A stretch of 64,000 bases of DNA from Myoxocephalus aenaeus. Taxonomy: Eukaryota > Chordata > Actinopteri > Perciformes > Cottidae. A program made the translations under genes and the position numbers. Position 1 is the first letter of the stretch; every line of letters begins with the position of its first letter. The DNA lies in assembly GCA_038501785.1 (NCBI GenBank), contig JBAMJR010000097.1, forward strand, positions 4,093,001 to 4,157,000, written 5' to 3'. The notes beneath the pieces were generated by a model. It saw only the letters and a program-made list of their open reading frames with translations. It was not told the origin of the DNA and made no database searches. This document shows positions 51,039 through 60,670 of this stretch, piece after piece.

Positions 51039-54000
51039 CTGGCACAGAGCAGAGCAACAGTCAGTGCACAGGTGATGGACAACGAAAGCAGCATCATGAA
51101 GCGAGACCATCCATTCCTTCCCATCGATACACTTTGAAGTATCAGTTTGGACATACATATTATGTATTGTATTGATATTATTCTTTGGTGCACTCACTTT
51201 TGCATTGGCAGGTTGAGTAGGGAGACCCAGATTTACCCGTTTTCTTGAGTGAGCCCTGGCATTTATTACAGTAGTTGTTGGGAATACTGGTCCCACCTGG
51301 ACCCTTTGGACCTAAAAGAAAGTTGTAGTTTTAGGCACAGTTGACAATGGCTGAGCATGTCAAACTTTTTAAATACAATACTCAATTATTGTAAGCATAA
51401 TGTGTGTGTAAATAAAACTTCTGGTTTGTGCTTCTTGATTTAATGATTATATGAACATGTGTTTGGTGTCGTAAAAAATGTGTGTGTTTTTCTTTTTTTA
51501 AGAATCATCTTGTGCTTTTGATGCCCTTTTGTGTATCTCTAGAATGTGCTATCAATCTAAAGACCAAATGCCCCTCAAAAATCTTTTAATATATGAAATC
51601 AATTAAAGAAATTGAAAAAAACTAATCAAAGTACAAGTCAAACTTAGAAAGCATTCATTTTAAACATCTTGTACATGAAAGGGCAACGGTCAGCGCAGCA
51701 TTAGAGTGAAGCAATCTAATTGGACAGACAGACTTATAGTATGCAATGGTGAGTGATGGTTTGTTTAATGAAACCAATTAGGATTTAGTACTACAGGTGC
51801 AGCAGTGCAATCTTACGCTTGTGTCTGTCAGTCTGTTGTGCAGAGGGGGGTTTAGACGCCACTGAGCTCCTCTCTCCGGCTCTGCCCTCCTCTGCGAGGT
51901 GGGAATGGGTGTAGTGGTAGCTTAGTCCCGTACGGTTCCTGTAGCGCTTCGCACAGACTGAAACAGAAGGCAGATGTTCAGTCCTATTCCTGCGACTGGT
52001 TGCATTTCAGTATCTAAAAGATGTTCGCCAACACAGTATTTTTAAGTCAAGGGTCGGTGTTTGGAAAAAGCCGCGATATGCTTCGATTGTACCGAGACCT
52101 TCACACGTAGCTTGGTGAGCTTGTAATGGCTTTAGTTATAAAGCAACATCACTCAAGGTGTCTAATGGAGGTTACTACTCTGCTTGTGACTCCAAAAAAA
52201 GGTGAGCACTTTAGGATCTGATTACAATAGCCAGTCAAATAAAACACACATTTCACATCCCCAATGGCACTTTTCAGCTTGAGAAAAGTAAGATAATATA
52301 GGGGCTACATCAACAATCACAGGAGAAAAAACTGCTGTCAAAAAATAAACAAATCAAGATACCTGAAGCCGAAGATTTTGAGTTCTGCTTTTGTTTGTAT
52401 CGGTCTGAAATGGAGAAAACACCAAGCAAAGAAGAGGGAAAGTAAAAACAGCATGAGTATGTGTCTTTCAAGAAGAGTCACAACATCCAATACCCCCTAC
52501 CTAGAGTTTCCACATACAACTTGCATGTACAGGAACACTTGAGACTACAGTGACACCTTTGGTTCCATCTAAAAAACAGGTTTGGCGATTGAGTTACAGG
52601 GGGACTCTGAGAAAAGAGGCCGTGACTGTGATCTGTGGATATTCTATACATATACAGTGTAAAGCTAATAAGTAAGAAGACAAGTCAGACTACGGTCTCT
52701 TTTAGAACAGGTTCTTAAAAAAATAAGTAAGCTTAAAAGTAGGGCTGGGCGGTATGGCCAAAAATCCATATCACGGTATTTTGTAGGATTCTGGCGGTTT
52801 CACGGTATGTCACGGTATTTTTTCCCCCGAATAAACACATAAATTTATTGACGCCGAAAAGGACCGCCCGCCATCGTTATTCACCACTCGCTCGCAACTG
52901 GCCAGCAGCTGTTTGTACGTTGGTACATAGGTTGTGTTAGGAAGCTAAACCTGGAGGGATTTAGGACCCAGGGGAATGTAGTTATTTCATATCCCTTCAT
53001 ACTGGTGGTGCATGCGCAGCCGTAACCGGCAGGAAGCAACATTTCATGTTTACAGTCACAGCTGTGTGTCCAGCGGTCTGAGCTACTTATGTCTCACGGA
53101 TAGAGGTTGACTCACGGTTTCAAAGAAATGTCATCGACAAAATGCATTCTGGGTAAAGCCCGCCCACTCAGCCGCACCGGAAGAGACTTCTTCCTGCACA
53201 TGAAGAGTCTTCCTGTGTGGGCGGGCATTTTGGCGAAGTAATTTATCCAGCATGCATTTTCCGATGTCATTCCCTTCAAACCATAAGTCAACTGAGTCTC
53301 CATGAGAGCTAAGTAGCTCCGTCCGCTGCTCCTTCAGCTTCAAGCTGAGAATGTTAAATGTTGTTGCCTGCCAAAAGCGCAGCGACCGGTATGACGGTAT
53401 ATGAAAAATTCATACCGTACGGAAAGCCGAAACCGGTATACCGGTTCACAACCCTACTTAAAAGTATGTCATTAAATTGTCAAAAAAGTCATAGAATAGT
53501 ATGTCATAAGAAAGTCATTAAAGGTTATTTATTGTATAGTATGTCATAAAAAAGTATTTAAAAGAGTAATAGTAGTATGTCGAAAAAAGGTAATCTATGT
53601 CATAATATGGCAAGTCATAAACTGTAATTAACTTTTGACATTTTAACGTCATACTATTCAAAGCATAGTAAGTCACAAAGTAATGTTATGTCATGTCAAA
53701 GAAAAGTTACAGAATGTCACAAAAACGTCATAACATAAGATACAGTATGTCAAAAAAGTCCTACAATAGTACGTCACAAAAGAATCATCACAAATGGCAT
53801 AAAATCTTGTAAAAAATAATAATATTAGAATGGATAAGGGCATTTATAAAAAAAAAATATTACAAAGAGTCAAACTAAGAATATTCTAATAAAAAGGCTC
53901 TGGGAAATCAGCAGATACAGAAACGATGAAGAACAAACCTCATGTTTCAGAATTCATCTCTACTTACTGTCACAGACATATGGCTTGTCTTCATCCACCT

Positions 54001-57000
54001 CTGCCTTCTTGCGGCCTGAACCCCGACCCTAAGGACAAAGGGTAATAATAATTATCATTATAACAATAATCATCATATATATCAATAATAAGCTACATTT
54101 GTATAGTACCTTTTATACAATAAATATAAAACAAAGTGCCTTACAATAAGGAAAGATAACATGAAAAAAATTGGGAAAGAAGATGGGAAATAAAACATTC
54201 TTAATAAAATACATAGAATGCACAACATGAATAGAAAATAAAACCCACTGAATAATAATACATTAATTATTAAACTATGTACCCATATTTGCAGCATGCA
54301 ACATACATTAATAAACACTCCAACCGCATCAAAATTCTCTAAAAATTCTCTTCTACCCTGTTATTTTCTACATCGGTGGTGGAGATTTCACTTTTTAGAC
54401 AAAGAAAAGTTGCACTCCAAAATTTGACCTATAAAGAAATGCATGCCCAGAGCTTTTCAACATGCACATATTAGATGCAGTTCTGTAGGTGTGTATAATA
54501 CAGACACTACTTATCTATATGCATATATGTCTTACTAAATTGTTCATTAAACTGTCTGATAATGCAGATGAGTGAAAGACAACTTGTGTAATGTGGGCAC
54601 TTACTCTTCCTTTGCCCCGATGTCTCTTCTTGGGAGTGTTCACCTCATATTCATCATCATCATGGAAAGCATCTTCTGCTGCGTCTGCCTCCAGAACCCT
54701 CTGAGGCAGAGAGACAGAGAAAGGACAAACCATTAAAGCACCAGCTTGAAAAACACACACGGATCAGCAACAACAGAGGAGAGATCAATTCATTTTTTTA
54801 AAGTTCTCCACACCATCTGTGTTTTTGACACGTGTTGAAATGCTCACAGATCATACTGGTACTTAAATGATCTTTATTGCAGTTATTTGTTTATTACCAG
54901 GAGCATAAAAATATGTAAATTAACTCTTTGTCTCGAGAGGAGAGATGAGCCATTACCCCCCAAACCCGTCTTTCTGTCTGTCCTTTCTGCAAAAGTAATT
55001 TAGCTACGACAGACAACAGAGAGCAGCAATGGTATGCACAGAGCTACTGAACATATTACTTATTATCGTTACCATGTATAATAATCAGTAAATGGGAATT
55101 CAAAGTGAAGCAGTCTACTTGTCCAAAATGCCTCGCAGTGAGACAGCTGTCCACTAACGAGCCCTGCAGCTCTGCTGAAAAAGAAAAAAAAACTGGACAA
55201 GTTGCCTTGACAACCAGTTGGGGTGCCAGGACCCCCCAATCAATTGGGAACATTTACACTTTAAACGTTTGCCAAAAAACAAAAAGATGTGCACAGAAAC
55301 AGCGGGCGCTTCAGACTGAACTCACCTGGATCTCCAGCAGGCTCTCCTCGTCGTTCTTAGAGCTGTTCCTCTTGTCCAGACTCTCTCCTCGCAGCAGAGC
55401 CTCCAGCGTGGTGCTCTGGGCGGGCAAGGGGTCCTTGGACATGAGGCCGCCGTCTGCACAGAGACAAAAACAGGCAACATGATGAAACACATCAAAGCCA
55501 TGTTCTTTAAAAAAAAAAAAAGGCATGCAAACACATGTCCATTGTTCACTTCCACGGGCATAACATGGAAGCAAATGGAGTCTGTCTATCGCAAATGATC
55601 CCAAAGCTGCGGTATGTTACAGTACTCATAGCGTGCCGTTTCTTTCCCTTCATCACCATCAAGAACTGTAATTGTGACGAGAAGCATCGGAGCTAAACTC
55701 TCTGAGCAGCTTTCCATCAGCATTAATTTCAATTACAACTCTTCTCTTCCACTCACACTAGATGGGATATAAAAACATATGGCAAATTGCTGAAGCCTTT
55801 GTTTGTCGTCTTGGCCGTCGTCTTTTTTTGCCTGCAACAAAATGCATCATCTTCACAACTATAATAATTACATTTTCATTCTGAAAGAGTCATTGTCATT
55901 GAAGAGCTCTCATGGATGCAGACATTAGGCTGACTTTGTCTACAGAAATCTCTGAGGTACAATGTAGTTAAGTGGCTTATCGCTTTAACCTGAACACATC
56001 GTGCTGATATCTCCTCCTACAGTTCATCTGAGGATTCAAACAAACAGTGTAGGCAGCAAAGCAGGTTGAGCAGACAAAGCAGAGCAAACAAAAGCATTTG
56101 ACAGTTTGGATCTGCAGATCTTATTTACACAATCTCTTTCTCCACAGACAGCTTCATGAGCATCCAGTTGCTTTGTGGGTGTTTGAAAAAGAGGACACAC
56201 TTCAAAGCCCCCCTGACTCCAGCTTTCTATCAGCCCTCTACCACTGCGCCCACTAGAGAGACTTTTTGCAGAATATTGAACATGAAGTGCTGAAGCGACA
56301 GAAGGCTGCATAGGTAAGAGATGAGAAGCGCCGTGAGAAGCGGAAACAACGAGCTCCTCTAAAAATGTGCCCCCCCTCCACCGTGCGGAGGCAGCCCCTC
56401 ACCATTGTGTCTGCACACGTTGACTTTCAGCTCTCAGCGACGAGACAGACCCCCCCCACCCCCCCTTCCTCCCTCTCCCAACCCATGGGAGCTGGGGGGC
56501 TAAAAATAGAGCCGCCTGCAGCCTGCAGCAGGGAGCTGATTCTGCATGCAGCCCCCGTCTCCAGCACACCATCAGTTAGCTCGCCGAGCCAGCGAGACAA
56601 GACTCTGGCTGCTGCCCTGTGCTAGCCACCTCTGCCCAGCTGCAGAACGTGCTCCATATAAGACACGCCAGGTTAAATCAGGGTATGTTTCCCCCTCCGC
56701 TGGGCGCTGGCAGACGGCACATACAATCCACTGTTGCTGGAGAAGGGAAGGAACAGAGTGGCGCGGGATTTATCCAGCACAAGCTCAGTGGAAAACAATA
56801 GGCTACAGTGGGGATGTGTTTGGGAAACAAAGGCTTGGTTCATATGCTATCTCTCAAGCTTGCTTTCTCTTTCCAGGCCCGCTCCCTCCTTCTTACTTTC
56901 TCAACTTTCCAAACATTTGCCTTTCCACAATATGCAATGCAGACATTCATTTTGGACTCAAGCATCATGATCATGGAGACCTATCAGAACACAATGGATT

Positions 57001-58833
57001 TCTCAGTCCTTGTGAAAGATGCAACGATGATTCCGTGTGAGATTCTCTCTTTTGTCCTTGGTCATTCCTATGGATAGTGTAACATCCCAGTGGGTATGCA
57101 ATGGACCCGCATTTTCTTGAGCTCAGGATCACGATCACTAGAAAAACACACAGAGAATGCGTGGCACGGCACGGGGCGGGATGTAGAGATGAAAGAGTTG
57201 TCAGAGTAAAAGAGTGATGGAGACAAAACCAATCAGCGAGGGAGGTGGTAAGGAGAAAATATGATAGAGAGAGAATAGAGAGGAGAGGGTAAATGTGTTG
57301 AGTGAGCGGTTTCAAGTGGCAGCCAGAGAAGGCCAAATTTAATTCCACAACATTTATTAAATAGTGTCTGCAGTGGCCGAACTCCGTCTCACTGCTCCCA
57401 GCAGTGGTAAATCTAATTACATGTTCTACTTCTCACAAAACAAGTTTACCAGCCGGGATGAACACAGACACATTTCATCCTCTGAAAATGACAGCTCAGT
57501 GCGCTGCTGACCACAGAGTGATATGCTTAGAGCCAGAATATTCCAGATCGTCACATGAGCGGAAGGAGGAGGAGGTGGAGGTGGGTGGGAAACGGGAGAG
57601 TTCGGGGGAGAAGAGGCTACAGGATCTTACCGAGCTTGAGGCCGTAGATGCCCAGGCGCGTGTCCGTGGCGTTGTGCAGTCGTCTTTTCTTTCTCCAGCA
57701 GCGGGCGGGGTATGTGTACATCTGCCCGGCTGCGACCCCTGTGTACAATAACAGTTGCAAAAATGCCAACAGTTTGAGCTGACACGTTGATGAATAAAAC
57801 TAATTATAGGATCTTTGCAACGGAGAAACACCTGATTAACCATTCCAGAGAAAAGTGGAAGATAGTCATGTCTTCCAGTGAAAGTGTCACATTGACTATT
57901 GATTGATATATTGTTAGTAAATATTTATATACCGTACTTTTCGGGTTATAAGCCGCTACTACCTTCGGTCAGTGTCCCCGACAGCTCCCCGCTGTAGCCA
58001 GCTGGGGCTCCTGCTAGCGCTCCGTCACTTCCCCGCTAACTTCCGCTAGCTCCCTGAAAACCACCGAAGGTAGCGGGACCAGGCTCGACACCCGACTTGG
58101 GCAGAGGGGACGCGGGCAGTAGCAGCAGCAGCGGGCAGTAGCAGCAGCAGTGGCCGGTAGCAGCAGAAGCGCTAGCTAGCAGCGCTACTAGCAGCGCTAG
58201 CTAGAAGCGATAGCTAGCAGCGCTACTAGCTTGCTACAGCGGGGACACTGATCAGCCGTAGGAGCGGCTTGTAACCCGAAAAGTACGGTATATGTGTAGT
58301 GAGATTAACAAGACTGTAATTTCCAAAGCATCACTGAGATTAGCACAGAGGCCGCTTGACCATAATTTAGTAGCTTCCAAATTATTCACTTGTTTTATTG
58401 TAATTTTGGGTTGAACAAAATGAGCAGTGTAAAGATGACACCCTGGGCTGCGTTAACATTTTGAGGGGGACTATCTACTATTGTCCAATAGTAAATTAAA
58501 TTAATGATTGACTGATTAATTAAAAAAAAAGTAATCAACAGATTATTCAATAATGGAAATTATTATTTACAACCCTATAGTTTTAATCAATGCAGACATT
58601 CATTTTACAAGTTCAATGGACCAAAACACTCTTAATGTATGTGTATGTGTATGTGTGTGTGTGTGTACCCACCGGGGCTGCGGTGATGTCGCTCCATCCA
58701 GATGTAACAGTTGTTCTGGGCCACGCCAGTTTGCGAGTCCAGGAATGGCAGGCGGACGCTGCGTTCAGCACACAGGCGAGCATTGTAACTGCGGCACTGC
58801 TCAATGGCGTCCTTGTAGAACTGGTCGCCCAAT
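50878..58833 (-). CDS. DPF3: DPF3, DPF3a-type, lacking exon 1 in this window
   Basis: Subunit (BAF45c) of the BAF chromatin-remodelling complex, nuclear. Minus-strand exons in transcript order: 58833-58673, 57738-57631, 55453-55326, 54700-54605, 54028-53968, 52404-52363 (cassette), 51957-51817, 51311-51198, 51038-50878. Exon 1 (about ten residues) must lie beyond 58833 and is not visible. In order: the N-terminal requiem domain (LGDQFYKDAIEQCRSYNARL, VAQNNCYIWMERH, MYTYPARCWRKKRRLH); an STTLEALLRGE block; an acidic stretch and basic RGKGRGRGSGRKK; one C2H2 zinc finger; a remnant of PHD finger 1 (IPNNYCNKC); then a tail with LFGTTSESDTSTFHGF and DDELEEP. That tail is what I recall as the human DPF3a-specific end. 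The double PHD finger of DPF3b is absent. DPF3 rather than DPF1/DPF2 is chosen from the tail and the RGS6 linkage. Confidence 0.9.
51198..51311 (-). CDS. DPF3: DPF3 exon 9 (degenerate start of PHD1)
   Basis: Acceptor actttcttttag, donor gcaaaa|gtgagt. Encodes RPKGPGGTSIPNNYCNKCQG and then SLKKTGKSGSPYSTCQCK. The KGPxGTxIPNNYCxxC part matches the start of PHD finger 1. The following zinc-ligand block (family pattern VSCADCGRSG) is replaced by STCQCK, so no complete PHD can form. Confidence 0.85.
51817..51957 (-). CDS. DPF3: DPF3 exon 8 (C2H2 finger)
   Basis: Acceptor cttctgtttcag, donor cacaagc|gtaaga. Encodes CAKRYRNRTGLSYHYTHSHL, giving the second cysteine and the two histidines of the Krueppel-like finger, then a serine-rich linker SSVASKPPSAQQTDRHK. 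Confidence 0.9.
52363..52404 (-). CDS. DPF3: DPF3 exon 7, 42-nt cassette inside the zinc finger
   Basis: Acceptor ctccatttcag, donor ggcttcag|gtatct. Adds NRYKQKQNSKSSAS between the first cysteine (exon 6) and the rest of the finger (exon 8). The frame is kept with or without it. Skipping gives a standard CDICAKRYRNRTGLSYHYTH finger. As I recall it, a similar NRYKQKHNSK insert exists in DPF1 (neuro-d4), which supports a real alternative exon. Confidence 0.75.
52740..53456. mobile_element. non-autonomous hAT element in DPF3 intron
   Basis: 717 bp. Ends tagggctgggcggtat and the complement of tagggttgtgaaccggtat, with repeated ggtat/cacggtat subterminal motifs. Exact 8-bp target duplication cttaaaag (52732-52739 and 53457-53464). 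Located in the intron between the cassette exon (52404) and exon 6 (53968). Confidence 0.85.
53465..53840. repeat. second copy of the AT-rich tandem repeat
   Basis: Same building blocks as the array at 44985-46985 (gtcatagaatagtatgtcat, A-runs, agtc). It directly follows the hAT element's right target duplication in a DPF3 intron. Confidence 0.6.
53968..54028 (-). CDS. DPF3: DPF3 exon 6 (start of C2H2 finger)
   Basis: Acceptor ctttgtccttag, donor tgtgaca|gtaagt. Encodes GRGSGRKKAEVDEDKPYVCD and carries the first zinc-ligand cysteine. The last base, a, completes Ile with exon 8 (giving YVCDIC) or Asn with exon 7. Confidence 0.88.
54605..54700 (-). CDS. DPF3: DPF3 exon 5 (acidic then basic)
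   Basis: Acceptor ctctgcctcag, donor ggaaga|gtaagt. Encodes RVLEADAAEDAFHDDDEYEV and NTPKKRHRGKGR. The acidic run followed by a basic cluster resembles the nuclear-localisation region of DPF proteins. It is a 96-nt phase-0 exon. Confidence 0.88.
55326..55453 (-). CDS. DPF3: DPF3 exon 4
   Basis: Acceptor tctctgtgcag, donor atccag|gtgagt. Encodes DGGLMSKDPLPAQSTTLEAL, LRGESLDKRN and DEESLLEIQ. The STTLEALLRGE motif is characteristic of the family. Confidence 0.9.
57631..57738 (-). CDS. DPF3: DPF3 exon 3 (requiem domain)
   Basis: Acceptor attgtacacag, donor agctcg|gtaaga. Encodes GVAAGQMYTYPARCWRKKRR and then LHNATDTRLGIYGLKL. The first part is the conserved d4 block. The second part differs from what I recall for other DPF proteins at this position. 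Confidence 0.9.
57635..57640 (-). other. 3' edge of DPF3 exon 3 next to the MITE-bearing region
   Basis: Marks only that the MITE at 57931 sits 193 bp upstream (transcript sense) of the exon 3 acceptor at 57738. No other signal is claimed here. Confidence 0.2.
57931..58290. mobile_element. MITE-like element with long terminal inverted repeats
   Basis: About 360 bp between tata flanks. Inverted ends of roughly 50 bp begin accgtacttttcgggtta and continue through aagccgct and cagtgtccccg. The GC-rich centre has (agc)n and repeated gctagctagcagcgctac units. Superfamily not assigned. It lies in DPF3 intron 2. Confidence 0.75.
58637..58666. repeat. (GT)n microsatellite beside DPF3 exon 2 donor
   Basis: Interrupted GT run; in DPF3 RNA it reads (CA)n starting 6 nt into the intron. 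Confidence 0.95.
58673..58833 (-). CDS. DPF3: DPF3 exon 2 (requiem domain)
   Basis: On the minus strand the acceptor is gccctgtag and the donor ccccg|gtgggt. Encodes LGDQFYKDAIEQCRSYNARL, CAERSVRLPFLDSQTGVAQN and NCYIWMERHHRSP, nearly identical to the N-terminus of all d4-family proteins. A (CA)n tract begins 6 nt into the following intron. Confidence 0.92.
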
Positions 58834-60670
58834 CTACAGGGCGGGTGACATTAATCAGCAGAGGTCAGTGACACCGGACGATGGGGTTGACACGAGTGGT
58901 TTGAAGAATAACCATAATATGATCACATTCAGAATCTCTGATGTGCAGATGAGCCTTTTTATAATTCATGTATGCCACCTTGATAATGCCCTGTTGCTGG
59001 CTACAGATCATTAAAAATCAGTGAGTCGAGTCAGCTACAAGATTTGTATCCCTTAGAAATGCTCCTCATCCCAAATAATGCCGTTAGCGTCTGTTCAAAC
59101 TTCTAATCAGCCTTGTTCACTGCAAGTCTCAAACCGACAGCTGAGCTTCTCTGCCCTCTCCCAGCATGCCATCGGGAAGAATTTGTTGAAAGCAAGAAAA
59201 AAAAAGAAATGCAACCCAGTTACAACACTGCTCCCACTCCTTAGGTTAAAAATATTATGTATTACCTCCGTGGGCTCTTTGTCTGATCTGATTCTAGATG
59301 GGCTGTGAACTACCACGACATGGACTGAGTTACACTACAAAAACATAGAATCTGCTGTCTGATACAAAGTCACTCCTCCGATCAGCAAGCAGCTAAGACT
59401 CTCCCACTTTAGTTCCACTTTTCTTAGCACCACTGAGATTTTGGCAGTCCCTCAGGGTTTCAATGTTAATATTCAGAGTGAAATGGGGGGGGGGTATTTC
59501 ACATTCAAGCCCTCAATCGCTTGCCACACGCCTGGTATGGTAATTAGCCTACTTAATTAATCTCAGTAGAGTGCCTAGCACAAGGGCAGGTTCTAATTTG
59601 ACTACATCAAAGATGGGGGGTAAATGCTGCAACTCTGAAATCATGGCAATCATGGTGATTTCTACAGTCTGCTATTATATCACAGGGGCAGCAGGGAACA
59701 TTAGAACTACTGGTTGTCCTAGCGTGACCGCGTCCACGTCCACATAATGAAGTTCCGCCACGTGTTCTCAATTACATTAGGAAGACGGCCATTTTGAACT
59801 GAAACTTAATGAGCTGCAAGTCAAGCCTGGAATCTTAAAACTAAGGGAGGCGGGAGCCTGGTTTGTCAGCGTCTTTCAGGTCCTGCTCTCCCTCCCTCTC
59901 TGTCTGTCTGTCTCTCTCCTTGATGAGACAACGTCCAGCAGATAAACAGCCACGTTAGGAATGCTGTCCACTGCTCTGCGGTTCAGACAAAGCCACAGTG
60001 TGTGAGGCTTCTGGGAAAGACAGGGCTTCGTGTCAGTGTGACTGAGAAGAGTAAACAGTCGCAGGTACAGAGAGAGTGCAGGGAGCAGTGGAAAGGTGTG
60101 AGAAAGATGACGGGAAAACGAAGATAAAAAAAACACGACAGGGTTCAAAAAGGCAAGATGGTGATAAAAGGATGTTAAAAGCCAACAAGCAGATCATGAC
60201 TTTGTTTTTCCTTCCTTGTGTTACAATCATTAGCAAGATTATGGCTTTATTGTAGTTCATAATCATATCACTACTACTACACTCTGCCTTCTAAAGATGT
60301 CCTGCAGTTTCTGAGATGTACCTGCATTTTCTCACCCTTAAGGATGCAGGGATCCCCTCAGGGATTTACTCAAAACAGATTGGCCACAAAACTGAACACA
60401 CACAAGATCAGATGTTCGATATCGTCACTAGTAACTTGCTCAAGTATTTGGCTCATTAAAAAAAAAAAATCGTTCTGGACAATTATGTGGTCATTTCCAA
60501 CAGAATATCCCCAACACACTAACCCAGTTGCTTCACTGCTATTCCCTGATATTGAGACACAGCTTTGATGACACGCAGTGTGACACATCAGTTTGCTAAA
60601 AGCAGACCAGCTGTAATAGTGCACGCTCAACGCATACACACTCGAGTTGAACAAACCAAGAGAGGATATA

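Noticed and set aside
50730..51296. 188-codon minus-strand frame
   Set aside because: It overlaps DPF3 exons 8-terminal region in the wrong frame and reads through the intron; the correct frame is explained by spliced exons 51311-51198 and 51038-50878.
56365..57077. Overlapping plus-strand frames of 60-164 codons in a DPF3 intron
   Set aside because: Three frames are open at once in CT-rich, GC-rich sequence, with no domain and no splice consistency.
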